This document shows, piece by piece, positions 25,038-33,600 of a DNA stretch of 64,000 nucleotides; position 1 is the first letter of the stretch; each line of letters starts with the position of its first letter. Below the pieces are notes generated by a model, which was not told where the DNA came from, searched no databases, and worked only from the letters and a program-made list of their open reading frames with translations. The DNA lies in assembly GCF_028610705.1 (NCBI RefSeq), contig NZ_JAQQWT010000003.1, forward strand, positions 233,412-297,411, read 5' to 3'. The stretch is from Halalkalibacter alkalisediminis. Lineage in GTDB: Bacteria > Bacillota > Bacilli > Bacillales > Bacillaceae_D. The position numbers and the translations under genes are program-made.

Positions 25038-27667
25038 ATTTTTAAGTCAAATCCCTTCTCCGTCATAACAGGCGTTTGTCTGGACGTACCTTCTTCTTTT
25101 TCTTCCATAATGGACACATCATTTTTCAATTTTGCATATTTAATTCCATTGATGGAATACCCAATTTCCGAAAGCTTATCAACAGCTAATTTCACAAGAG
25201 GCTCCATTTTCGATTGAAAATCAGCGTTGTCATTTTTAATCGTAACCGATAATTTCCTTTCACTAGCTGATACTGAAATTCCAATCTCACCCATCTTAGG
25301 TGTTTCCATTAGAAAGAATAAACTACAATTCTCCCAATCTACCTTCTCACTTTCATTACGAGAATTCACAAAGACTTGTAGGTTTTCTACTTTTTCTTGT
25401 AATAAAAATGGAATCTGGAAGAATAAATTTTGTAAGCTACCCTGCTGATTCGATCGACTCATCAACTGTTGGCCTGTTACGTTCTGAAGTGCTTGGTTCG
25501 CCAATTGTTGGACGCGAGTCTCTTCTTCCCCATGGGCTAATTGCATTAAAGTCGTTTTTAAGTTACGCTGCGCTTGTTCTTGCTGTTGCTCTTTTCCAGA
25601 AGCCAAAAACTGCGCGACTTCAGAATCACGATTTAACCCTAAAGTACGAATCGTTTCAAACATTGCTCTAGGTGAACCTTCTTGCAATGGTCCTCGAACG
25701 GTTTCACTGTATTGATTTGAAAAAGACTGCGATGGCAAATTAGCTTCACGTAATGCTCTTTCATTAACTGCCGTATAATACTTTACTTTCGTCTCCGAAG
25801 GCTGAAAATTCATTTTATCAACTAATTTCTTAACCTCTTGGACAAGTTGCTTAGCTTCACGATGCTTCCCGCGCGAGAGCAATTTGCTCGCTTCCGCTAA
25901 CTGACTACTTGCCTGCATGAGTTGCCGTTCTGTTTTCATATCCGTCAAAAGCATCATTTCGCTTTTCAAGATAGCATTATCTAACTTTTTTATTGTTGTC
26001 TCAAGCAAAGGTTTGACAATCGGTTGCGCCATATTACGAAATTGTTCAATTTGCCTGTTAACCTGATCAAGTGTCTTTGATAGATCTCGTTGTAAATGTT
26101 TAAAATCAGCAGTTAATTGCGCTAGTTTTTCTGTCACCGTTGTCACAGCAATCGATTTACTTGCCATTTCTACACTCGTTTGAAACTGTTCATTATCTGT
26201 ATAAACTCTAGCCTCAAGTATCGGTTGCGAAGTGACAACCTGCTTAGAGGCTTGTTCTATTTTATTAAGCACCGCTGCCATTTCTTGTCTAGCTTTTAGC
26301 TCACGACCTTGCTGCTGCAAGTCTCTTGCCGTTTGCGCTGTTTGATTGAGTTCTGATCTCAAACTTTCGTCTAGCGCTGTCTGACCACTCATCAAGGATT
26401 GTACTTGTTGAATCGCCCTTTCGAGATTTGCTTCTCTTTGCAAGACTGTCTGGCTTTCCTTTACGGTTTCATTCAATGAGGAAATATCACGATTGATCGT
26501 ATGAGCTAGATTAGTTGCTTTGACTGAGAGTTGTTGGACCGCTTGGACTAATTTCTCTTTAGCCACAGCTTGTAATTGATCCGCTTGCTTTAAAGCTTTA
26601 TTAATTTGTTCACCAGATTCATTTTGAACCAACCCTCGTTCGTAAATCATTCCCGAGACTTGCTCACGAACTGCCTGTGATAGACCTTCTTTTTGAATCA
26701 ACAATCTAGCTTCTTTCGCCGTATTTTGCTCAACTTGATGTGAACTCGTACGTTCAACTTGATTTAATGTTTGATCGACTCTTTCTCTAGCAACCTGATC
26801 AAGGTGTCTTGATTCAGTTATTGCTCGTTCTAACGTCCGATTCGTTTCCACATTGACTTGTGGATGATTTACTAATACATGCACTCTATCTACAGCTCGG
26901 TTAATAGATGTTTCCTTTTGAACTGATTCGCTCACTTGTTTAATCCGCTCCTGAAGCCTTCCTTCTTGAGTAGGGGGAGTTAGAGCTTGAACGTTCGACT
27001 CCATTCTTGACTTAATAGGATTCAGATTCTGTTCCTGACTAGCTAAGACATTACGATCAAGACGCTCCCTAACAGGGACTTCTACTTTAAAATCTCGGTT
27101 TAATTCTTTTGAAAGATCATTCAACACTTCATTTAATGGTCTACCATGCATCGCTTCATGAGCAGCACGAAGATGCGTTTGAGTTACATCTAAATGTTTA
27201 TTAGCAATTGCCTGTACCGTTTGAAGTCGAGCCTCCACTTTCCCTTCACTCATAAAACGTTGTAGATCTTGGACCGATTCTTTTGTTAATGTTAATCCTT
27301 TATCTAAAATCATTGAAACAGCTTGTTTTAATTCAGGTGTGAATTGTTGGACACCTAATTGACGGAGTGTTTGATTCACTGTTTCTCCATTCACCCTTGA
27401 AGAAGATGCGGATGGAACTCGATTATCCTCAATTACTCGAACCTGCATGATCTCTTGTTTCGAGTCAATGATTTGAATCGAGACTCGGTCCATTTTCGGA
27501 ACTTCTCCCTCAAATTTCACATGAACTTCACGGCCACGGATGGAAAGCAGTGCTTCATCTTTGCTCGTTTGCTCCTTTACTCTCGCCAAGTAGATTTCCC
27601 CATCTTTCATCTGTTGCATTTTCTCTACTGGTTGTCCCGTTGTGTGAAGATGGTGTTGAATTTGCAT
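25034..27667 (-). CDS. large coiled-coil protein with FliK-like C-terminus (YlqG-like)
   Basis: An 877-aa soluble protein. Residues 1-85 form a small beta domain (GEIYLARVKEQ, EVHVKFEGEVPKMD). The middle, about residues 100-690, is a very long Gln/Glu-rich helical region with many VxxAxxxL repeats. The last 130 residues (ENCSLFFLMETPKMGEIGIS, KLSVTIKND) resemble the folded C-terminal domain of FliK hook-length proteins. It is followed by the FlhB-C-like gene, the known partner type of FliK, and preceded by a SigD promoter. B. subtilis YlqG/YlqH are the nearest pair I know, with a shorter first member. A length-control or export role is inference. Confidence 0.7.
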   Translation of the reverse strand: MQIQHHLHTTGQPVEKMQQMKDGEIYLARVKEQTSKDEALLSIRGREVHVKFEGEVPKMDRVSIQIIDSKQEIMQVRVIEDNRVPSASSSRVNGETVNQTLRQLGVQQFTPELKQAVSMILDKGLTLTKESVQDLQRFMSEGKVEARLQTVQAIANKHLDVTQTHLRAAHEAMHGRPLNEVLNDLSKELNRDFKVEVPVRERLDRNVLASQEQNLNPIKSRMESNVQALTPPTQEGRLQERIKQVSESVQKETSINRAVDRVHVLVNHPQVNVETNRTLERAITESRHLDQVARERVDQTLNQVERTSSHQVEQNTAKEARLLIQKEGLSQAVREQVSGMIYERGLVQNESGEQINKALKQADQLQAVAKEKLVQAVQQLSVKATNLAHTINRDISSLNETVKESQTVLQREANLERAIQQVQSLMSGQTALDESLRSELNQTAQTARDLQQQGRELKARQEMAAVLNKIEQASKQVVTSQPILEARVYTDNEQFQTSVEMASKSIAVTTVTEKLAQLTADFKHLQRDLSKTLDQVNRQIEQFRNMAQPIVKPLLETTIKKLDNAILKSEMMLLTDMKTERQLMQASSQLAEASKLLSRGKHREAKQLVQEVKKLVDKMNFQPSETKVKYYTAVNERALREANLPSQSFSNQYSETVRGPLQEGSPRAMFETIRTLGLNRDSEVAQFLASGKEQQQEQAQRNLKTTLMQLAHGEEETRVQQLANQALQNVTGQQLMSRSNQQGSLQNLFFQIPFLLQEKVENLQVFVNSRNESEKVDWENCSLFFLMETPKMGEIGISVSASERKLSVTIKNDNADFQSKMEPLVKLAVDKLSEIGYSINGIKYAKLKNDVSIMEEKEEGTSRQTPVMTEKGFDLKI

Positions 27668-27869
27668 TTCACGCTCACGCTCCGCTCTTTTTCAAATCTA
27701 TTTGAGGCTGTACTCTCAATAAAAACAACCCTTATAAAATGACATAACCCAAGGTTACAAGCACTGATAATCTCATAAAAAAACTAAACACAACGTATCT
27801 TTCAAGTGATTAACGGCACCGCCTAGGTTAGCCCTTGTATTTTTTATTTAAAATTCTCTCTTGTTACTA

Positions 27870-27896
27870 TTATCGGATTGAATGAATCAGATGTTA
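27870..27896 (-). promoter_or_regulatory. SigD promoter of the FliK-like operon
   Basis: Minus-strand TAAC (27893-27896), 15 bases, then TCCGATAA (27870-27877): one mismatch in each box of the SigD consensus. The bases after the -10 (TAGTA) are the same as in the fliS promoter. The leader to the start at 27667 is about 195 bases. Confidence 0.75.
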
Positions 27897-27899
27897 ACT

Positions 27900-29090
27900 C
27901 TATTGATCTTCTTGTTTCTTCCAACCTTTTCGAACAATATGGTCTCCAAAACGTTCACGTAATTCCATCATCGTTTCATCCAATTCATTTCTTTTTATAT
28001 CCTCTTTATATGTAAAGAGATCTAATTGTTTATACGCGTACTTTTTCTCTAACAAATCATAGGTACTAATCCCTAACAGGCGAATAGCCTCTCCATTCCA
28101 GACTTTATCAAATATCCGGTTAGCTTCAGACAATAGTTCTTCTTTTGTCTGAAGGGGATTGTAAACCTTTTGACTTTTTGTTACCATCTTCCAATCATGA
28201 TAGCGAATCGTGATTTGTATCCCTCTTGTAAACAGATCCTTTTTCCGTAACCGTTGATGGACACGCCCTGCTAAATCATCTAAAGTTGACCTTATTAATG
28301 GTAAACTCTTTGTATCTGCACGTAGGGTTGTTGAATGACCGATTGATTTATACTCAGAATATGCATGTGGGTTAACCGGTCTATTATCCTGACCATTTGC
28401 TCTTTCCTTCAATTGAATTCCTCGGTCCCCAAACCTTTTAAGTAACATTTCATGATCGGCTAGTGCTAGATTACCAATTGTTAAAATGTCGTTCTTTTTC
28501 CACTTATCAACCGTTCTTTTACCAATCCCATGCATCTCATCGATAGGTAATGGCCAAAGCATTGTGGCTATATCTCTTTTTCTAAGAATGGTAATTCCAT
28601 TAGGTTTTTTCATATCACTTGCCATTTTTGCTAAAAATTTATTCGGGGCAATCCCTATGCTACACGGGAGGTTTAATTCAGCTAAAATTCTTTCTTGTAT
28701 CGACTGGGCAAGTTTAACTGGATGGACCTCTTTTAAATATGAAGTAAGATCCAAATAACCTTCATCTATAGATACTTGTTGGACAAGAGGAGTGTATGAA
28801 AATAGAATCTCAAATAACGCTTTCGACGCAACTCGATAGCGATCACCATTCGGTTTAAGAACAATCAACCCTGGGCAGAGTTTTTTAGCTTGCCATAGAG
28901 GCATAGTTGTCTTAACACCTTTAGCTCTTGCTTCGTAACTACTCGTTACAATGATTCCTCTTCTTTCTTCTGGGTTACCTGCAATAGCAACTGGCTTCCC
29001 CTTTAACAAAGGGTCATGTGCGATTTCAACAGATGCAAAGAAACTATTCATATCCAGATGAAAGATTAATCGTGCACGATTCATGTTCAT
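27900..29090 (-). CDS. dinB: DNA polymerase IV (Y family, DinB/PolY1)
   Basis: Error-prone translesion polymerase. The catalytic acidic residues are in FHLDMNSFFASVE (residues 10-22) and SIDEGYLDL (near 104-112); the helix-hairpin-helix and little-finger regions follow. Length (396 aa) is normal. The B. subtilis orthologue YqjH lies in the same yqj region. A LexA-like box overlaps the promoter, so SOS induction is likely. Confidence 0.95.
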   Translation of the reverse strand: MNMNRARLIFHLDMNSFFASVEIAHDPLLKGKPVAIAGNPEERRGIIVTSSYEARAKGVKTTMPLWQAKKLCPGLIVLKPNGDRYRVASKALFEILFSYTPLVQQVSIDEGYLDLTSYLKEVHPVKLAQSIQERILAELNLPCSIGIAPNKFLAKMASDMKKPNGITILRKRDIATMLWPLPIDEMHGIGKRTVDKWKKNDILTIGNLALADHEMLLKRFGDRGIQLKERANGQDNRPVNPHAYSEYKSIGHSTTLRADTKSLPLIRSTLDDLAGRVHQRLRKKDLFTRGIQITIRYHDWKMVTKSQKVYNPLQTKEELLSEANRIFDKVWNGEAIRLLGISTYDLLEKKYAYKQLDLFTYKEDIKRNELDETMMELRERFGDHIVRKGWKKQEDQ

Positions 29091-29103
29091 TCCTCCTCCT
29101 CAT

Positions 29104-29132
29104 TATTATAAGAAAATACGTTCGCTAAAGAA
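29104..29132 (-). promoter_or_regulatory. LexA/DinR-like box in the dinB promoter
   Basis: Minus-strand CGAACGTATTTTCT (29111-29124) agrees with CGAACRNRYGTTYC at 12 of 14 positions. It lies between a TATAAT -10 box (29104-29109) and the -35 region, where LexA would block RNA polymerase. Confidence 0.6.
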
Positions 29133-29196
29133 AGCTCGACCTAGTTGCAATCATTAATCAATTCTTGTAAGCTTATGAGTAAAGGAGTGAGGGATT

Positions 29197-29397
29197 ATGA
29201 CGAAAAGAAAGCTAAAAGTAGCATCAAATTACTCTGCTTTACTTGAAAGCATATTACTCCTTCAACATAGCCATGTAAAAGAGCAAAAAAAATCACCAAC
29301 AATTGCTGAAATATCAGCAATCACTGGTGATACAGAAGAACATATTTTAGAGAGTATGGAACTTGGTAGACCTGAACCTTACAAAATCACTCACTAA
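29197..29397 (+). CDS. small protein resembling sigma-70 region 3
   Basis: A 66-aa protein with a helix-turn-helix-like core: KSPTIAEISAITGDTEEHIL closely resembles region 3 of SigB/SigF-type sigma factors (SPTxxEIAxxLGxxxEEVLE). Regions 2 and 4 are absent, so it cannot act as a complete sigma factor. Divergent from dinB, with AAAGGAG before the ATG. It may be a regulator derived from a sigma factor, or only share the fold. Confidence 0.65.
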   Translation: MTKRKLKVASNYSALLESILLLQHSHVKEQKKSPTIAEISAITGDTEEHILESMELGRPEPYKITH

Positions 29398-29425
29398 ATT
29401 AATGAAAAACTAGTCATTCAGAATC

Positions 29426-30883
29426 CTAGACTGTTTGCAATTCCCTCGCTCGCTTACGAACTATGGCGCGTGCCACATGAACACCATTAGCACCAGCTTG
29501 CGCAAGACCACGCGTCATCCCCGCACCATCTCCACCTGCATATAACCCAGAAATCTTTGTTTCAAAATCCTTCGTTACTTCAGGACGAGCTGAGTAGAAT
29601 TTAGCCTCCACTCCATAAAACAACGTATGCTCTGACGCAATACCAGGTGTTACTACATCTAGTGCTTCCATCATTTCAACAAGGCTCTTCATTGTGTTAT
29701 AAGGTAGAACAAGACCTAAGTCTCCAGGGACAGCTTCTTTCAAAGTAGGTTCAATGAATCCTTCAGTAATTCGCTTCTCGGTTGTCCGACGACCTTTTAA
29801 AATATCCCCATATTTTTGTACTATAATAGATCCACTTGATAAATCATTAGCTCGTTTCGATATTTCTTTCGCATAGCTGATTGGCTTGTCGAACGGCTCT
29901 GTAAAAGTATGTGATACGAGTAGAGCAAAGTTTGTATTTTGGCTGCCAAGCTCCGCTGCTTTATAGGCATGGCCGTTAGCTGTCATGACTCCACTATGAT
30001 TCTCAACTACTACATGACCTGACGGATTCGAACAGAAAGTACGGACTTTCGTTCCAACACTTGTGTTGAAAATAAATTTAGCTTCATATAAATGTTTATT
30101 GATTTCAGCCATAATCACATCTGAGGTTTCAACACGGACACCAATATCAACTTGATTGTTCATCATTTTTAAGCCACGTTTTTGTAGGATGTTACCAAAC
30201 CACTCTGAACCATCACGTCCTGGTACAATTACAACTTGATCAGCAAAGATTTCTTCCTCCTTTTTTACAAGCTTGACTCCAGTTACACGATAACCCTCTT
30301 CTGTCTTTTCGGTAATGACGTCACTGACTTCCGTGCGAAAACGAGCATCCATTTTATCACTTAAAAACTCATAAATACTTTTTAAAATTTCGAGATTTTT
30401 CTCAGTTCCTAAATGACGTACGTTAGCACGCAGAAGCTTTAATCCAGCTCCAATTGCTTTTTTCTCTATATCACGAACCGCTTCTGTTGTGGGATCGGTA
30501 ATCTCATCAGGTGCCCCGTGTTCCATATTAATTGAGTCCACATATTTGATAAGCTCTAGTACCTCAGAAGGAGCTAAATAATCTTGTAACCAACCTCCAA
30601 ATTCAGTCGTTATGTTAAACTTGCCATCTGAATAAGCACCTGCACCACCAAAACCGCTTGTAATAGAACACGCAGGCAAACAGCCCGTAAATTCTTTTCT
30701 TCCGGCTGGAGGTGGACATTTTTCAATTTTCTTTTCATTTATGGGACATCTTCGTTGATAAATCGTATGCCCTTTATCAATTAAAAGGACTTTAAGTTCA
30801 GGTTGTTGTCTGTATAATTCATAAGCAGTGAAGATTCCCGCAGGGCCGCCACCAACAATAATTACATCATAACGTTCATTCAC
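29426..30883 (-). CDS. FAD-dependent oxidoreductase of unknown substrate (COG2509 type)
   Basis: Flavoprotein of 485 aa. The Rossmann FAD motif VIIVGGGPAGIFTAYEL is at residues 7-23, followed by a cysteine-rich segment (RRCPIN, EKCPPPAGR, GCLPACS) characteristic of this family, and by a late ATG-type motif (GLYAGGDGAGMTRGLAQA) near 440. The physiological reaction of the family is not established. Monocistronic, between a small regulator-like gene and a peptidase gene. Confidence 0.88.
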   Translation of the reverse strand: MNERYDVIIVGGGPAGIFTAYELYRQQPELKVLLIDKGHTIYQRRCPINEKKIEKCPPPAGRKEFTGCLPACSITSGFGGAGAYSDGKFNITTEFGGWLQDYLAPSEVLELIKYVDSINMEHGAPDEITDPTTEAVRDIEKKAIGAGLKLLRANVRHLGTEKNLEILKSIYEFLSDKMDARFRTEVSDVITEKTEEGYRVTGVKLVKKEEEIFADQVVIVPGRDGSEWFGNILQKRGLKMMNNQVDIGVRVETSDVIMAEINKHLYEAKFIFNTSVGTKVRTFCSNPSGHVVVENHSGVMTANGHAYKAAELGSQNTNFALLVSHTFTEPFDKPISYAKEISKRANDLSSGSIIVQKYGDILKGRRTTEKRITEGFIEPTLKEAVPGDLGLVLPYNTMKSLVEMMEALDVVTPGIASEHTLFYGVEAKFYSARPEVTKDFETKISGLYAGGDGAGMTRGLAQAGANGVHVARAIVRKRARELQTV

Positions 30884-31012
30884 AACTATTCACTCTCCCC
30901 GTTTGCGTTCTCTCATGAACCTTTATCATTTTAACAAAGAGAACACTTACAATCAACACATTTACGAATGTTTTTACACACAAACGAAGTTAATGTTCGT
31001 ATTTATACCCTC

Positions 31013-31062
31013 GCAAAAAAAGGAGCACTTTCACAAACTACTTGTAAAAGTGCTCCTTTTAT
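31013..31062 (-). terminator. terminator of the peptidase gene
   Basis: Long stem AAAAGGAGCACTTT (31018-31031) with its complement (31047-31060) and a T-run on the minus strand. Confidence 0.85.
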
Positions 31063-31077
31063 TCAATCTGATAAACC

Positions 31078-32199
31078 TTATTTCATTGCTACTTCTTTTA
31101 CTACAGCAACTACGGCTTCAGAAAGCTTAACTAATTCAGTTATTGGCATACGTTCATTTTTTGTATGAATTTCTTCATAACCGACCGCTAAATTTACAGT
31201 TGGAACTCCGTGTCCTGCAAAAATGTTTGCATCGCTCCCACCACCGCTTTGTAGCAATTCTGGTGTACGACCAATGGATGACATGGCACGCTTTGCCACT
31301 TCAACTACTTCATCACCATCGCCAAGTTTGAATCCTGGGTACATAATTTCCACTTCTACTTCTGCAGTTGTTCCCATTTCCTTAGCAGTCGATTCAAAAG
31401 CTTCCTTCATCTTCGCCACTTGAGCATCCATCTTCTCAGCAATTAACGATCTGGCCTCTGCTAATATCGACACGTGATCACATACAATGTTAGTCTGTGT
31501 TCCACCTTCAAAACGTCCAATGTTAGCTGTAGTTTCCTCATCAATACGGCCTAAAGGCATTTTAGATATTGCTTTTGCTGCAACAGTAATAGCTGATATC
31601 CCTTTCTCAGGAGCTACACCTGCATGAGCTGTTTTTCCAAGAACCGTTGCTTTTACTTTCGCTTGCGTTGGTGCTGCGACAATAATATTTCCAACAGGTC
31701 CATCGCTGTCTAAGGCAAATCCAAATTTCGCTTTTAGAAGAGATGGATCAAGAACTTTTGCACCATTTAAGCCTGATTCCTCTCCTACTGTAATAATAAA
31801 TTGAATCGTCCCATGTTCGATATTCTGTTCCTTCAACACTCGAATACCTTCAAACATCGCGGCAATACCTGCTTTATCATCAGCTCCTAGTATCGTTGTT
31901 CCATCTGTTACCACATAGCCATCCTTAATAGAAGGTTTTACACCAACGCCCGGCACAACTGTATCCATATGTGAAGTGAAATAAATCATATCTACATTTT
32001 CCTTCGTACCTTCAAGCGTACAAATTAGGTTACCAGCAGCATGCTCCGTCTTACTGGCTGCATCGTCTTCGATTACATGAACACCTAATTGTTCAAATTT
32101 TCTTTTCAAAATTGGCGCTATAACATCCTCATGTTTGGTTTCCGAATCGATTTGTACGAGTTCAAGGAACTCGTCTACCAAGCGTTGTTCATTAATCAT
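31078..32199 (-). CDS. yqjE: M20 peptidase, PepT-like (YqjE)
   Basis: Cytoplasmic dinuclear-zinc aminopeptidase. Metal ligands are visible in SHMDTVVPG near residue 74, GADDKAGIAA near 107 and the EESGLNG pair near 142. The start is the ATG at 32199, nine bases after GGGAGGC; the in-frame TTG upstream is embedded in that site. Together with mce and yqjA it reproduces the B. subtilis yqjA-yqjC-yqjE order. PepT-type tripeptidase activity is the usual annotation, but the substrate is unproven. Confidence 0.9.
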   Translation of the reverse strand: MINEQRLVDEFLELVQIDSETKHEDVIAPILKRKFEQLGVHVIEDDAASKTEHAAGNLICTLEGTKENVDMIYFTSHMDTVVPGVGVKPSIKDGYVVTDGTTILGADDKAGIAAMFEGIRVLKEQNIEHGTIQFIITVGEESGLNGAKVLDPSLLKAKFGFALDSDGPVGNIIVAAPTQAKVKATVLGKTAHAGVAPEKGISAITVAAKAISKMPLGRIDEETTANIGRFEGGTQTNIVCDHVSILAEARSLIAEKMDAQVAKMKEAFESTAKEMGTTAEVEVEIMYPGFKLGDGDEVVEVAKRAMSSIGRTPELLQSGGGSDANIFAGHGVPTVNLAVGYEEIHTKNERMPITELVKLSEAVVAVVKEVAMK

Positions 32200-32343
32200 A
32201 TGTATGTTGCCTCCCAATATAGTGTTGTAAGTCTGTCAATATCTTTACTCATTAGTTTTTGGGTTCAATAAGGTCATTTCTCCTATTTGAATAACCTCTT
32301 AAATGGTAACGTTGAAAACTAAAAAGCGCAAGTTTCACTCCAC

Positions 32344-32751
32344 TCATTGTTTTTCACATAGTTCATAAAGAACGCCTTTAGAGGACTTAGGATGCAAAAA
32401 AGCTACTTTAGCACCTCCAGCTCCATTTACAGGTTCATCGTGAATCATGTTCACACCTTTCTCTTTTATCTCTTTGATTCTTTCCTCAATACTTATTACA
32501 CCTAAAGCTATATGATGAATACCCTCTCCTCTTTTTTTAATAAATTGAGCTACCGTACTCTCATCCGTTAAGGGTTCAAGTAATTCAATTTTAGATTCAC
32601 CTATTTTTAGAAAAGCTACTTTGACTCCTTGAGATCTCACTTCTTCTAATCCAACTAACTCTAAATTTAGTACACCCATATAAAAGGGTAATGTGTCTTC
32701 AATTGATGCCACCGCAATCCCTATATGATCGATTTTCTTCGGTTTTGTCAT
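32344..32751 (-). CDS. mce: methylmalonyl-CoA epimerase (VOC family, YqjC)
   Basis: Interconverts the R and S forms of methylmalonyl-CoA. The 135-aa VOC fold begins with IDHIGIAVASIEDTLPFY (first metal histidine) and has GIHHIALGV and VLYELCE for the other ligands. B. subtilis yqjC lies in the same yqjA-E neighbourhood. The usual partners, methylmalonyl-CoA mutase or propionyl-CoA carboxylase, are not in this window, so its pathway context here is incomplete. Confidence 0.88.
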   Translation of the reverse strand: MTKPKKIDHIGIAVASIEDTLPFYMGVLNLELVGLEEVRSQGVKVAFLKIGESKIELLEPLTDESTVAQFIKKRGEGIHHIALGVISIEERIKEIKEKGVNMIHDEPVNGAGGAKVAFLHPKSSKGVLYELCEKQ

Positions 32752-32841
32752 CTTCTATTCCCCACTCTTTCGTAAGCGTTACTACTATGTTCTGGATCAT
32801 TGTTTTAATTCCTGCTTTTATCTGGTATTTCTACTTTCCCC

Positions 32842-32870
32842 TTGTCCAAAAGCTAATAACAAAGTAAAAT
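32842..32870 (+). promoter_or_regulatory. promoter of the Prli42-like gene
   Basis: TTGTCC (32842-32847) and TAAAAT (32865-32870) with a 17-base spacer, about 30 bases before the ATG. Confidence 0.65.
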
Positions 32871-32901
32871 AGAAGTAGGTATTGTAGAGGAGGTTTTTCT
32901 T

Positions 32902-32991
32902 ATGCCACGCAAATTTCAAAAAGCTATCATTTACCTTATGATTATTACAATGGTTCTTGGCACCCTTTTAATGGGCGTATCTTTCTTCTAA
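32902..32991 (+). CDS. 29-aa membrane miniprotein, Prli42-like
   Basis: MPRKFQKAIIYLMIITMVLG, then a hydrophobic end (TLLMGVSFF): a basic head followed by a single membrane span. This matches the short Prli42 proteins, which anchor the stressosome to the membrane in Listeria and are found across Bacillales. GAGGAGG lies eight bases before the ATG, the gene has its own promoter and a terminator follows, so the tiny frame is very likely translated. Prli42 identity rests on size, composition and my memory of the family. Confidence 0.75.
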   Translation: MPRKFQKAIIYLMIITMVLGTLLMGVSFF

Positions 32992-33013
32992 AAAATAATT
33001 AAGGGATCTTATA

Positions 33014-33047
33014 TTAAACCCCTGGTACATGTGTACCAGGGGTTTTG
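33014..33047. terminator. bidirectional terminator
   Basis: Perfect 13-bp stem AAACCCCTGGTAC (33016-33028) with 33033-33045 around a 4-base loop, shared by the miniprotein gene and the convergent L,D-transpeptidase gene. Confidence 0.85.
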
Positions 33048-33048
33048 A

Positions 33049-33561
33049 CTATTCAATAGCACCAAACGAACGAGCCACTTCAATAAATTTTTCATTTTTA
33101 TCAGTTATATAGATTTTTGTTCCTAGAGGTATTACATCAAAAAGCTTCTCCACTATTTCATTAGGTAACCTTATACATCCAGCCGTAACCGAGTAACCAA
33201 TTGAATCAGGGCGATTCGTTCCATGAATACCGAATGTTCGACCATCGGTATCATTTGCGTTAAATCCAATCCACCTTGAGCCTAATGGGTTGTTTGGATC
33301 TCCACCCACAATATCTTTTTTTCGATAATATGGATCTTTCGCTTTGACAATAATTGAAAAGGTACCAATAGGTGTTTCATCGCCCACTTTACCTGTTGCT
33401 ACTTTATAGACATCTTGAATTTCACCATCATTGATATACGCAAGTTCATTGGTTGAAACGTTCACGATGAGAAAAGGGTCCCCAACGGTAGGATTTTCAC
33501 CGAGCGGCCAAATAGGAGAAACCATTAAAAATGTTACTAACGTTAGAAGCGAGAGTTGCAT
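33049..33561 (-). CDS. L,D-transpeptidase (YkuD family), secreted
   Basis: Cell-wall enzyme that makes 3-3 cross-links or attaches to peptidoglycan. A signal peptide (about residues 1-20) is followed by a YkuD domain: IVNVSTNELAYI at the start, GTFSIIVKAKDP, and the active-site block FGIHGTNRPDSIGYSVTAGC with the histidine and nucleophilic cysteine, then IRL. At 170 aa it has no LysM domain, unlike B. subtilis YkuD. Monocistronic. Confidence 0.92.
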   Translation of the reverse strand: MQLSLLTLVTFLMVSPIWPLGENPTVGDPFLIVNVSTNELAYINDGEIQDVYKVATGKVGDETPIGTFSIIVKAKDPYYRKKDIVGGDPNNPLGSRWIGFNANDTDGRTFGIHGTNRPDSIGYSVTAGCIRLPNEIVEKLFDVIPLGTKIYITDKNEKFIEVARSFGAIE

Positions 33562-33600
33562 AAGATAACCTCCCTCTGCTATTTTTTTGTTAGTGTTTCC

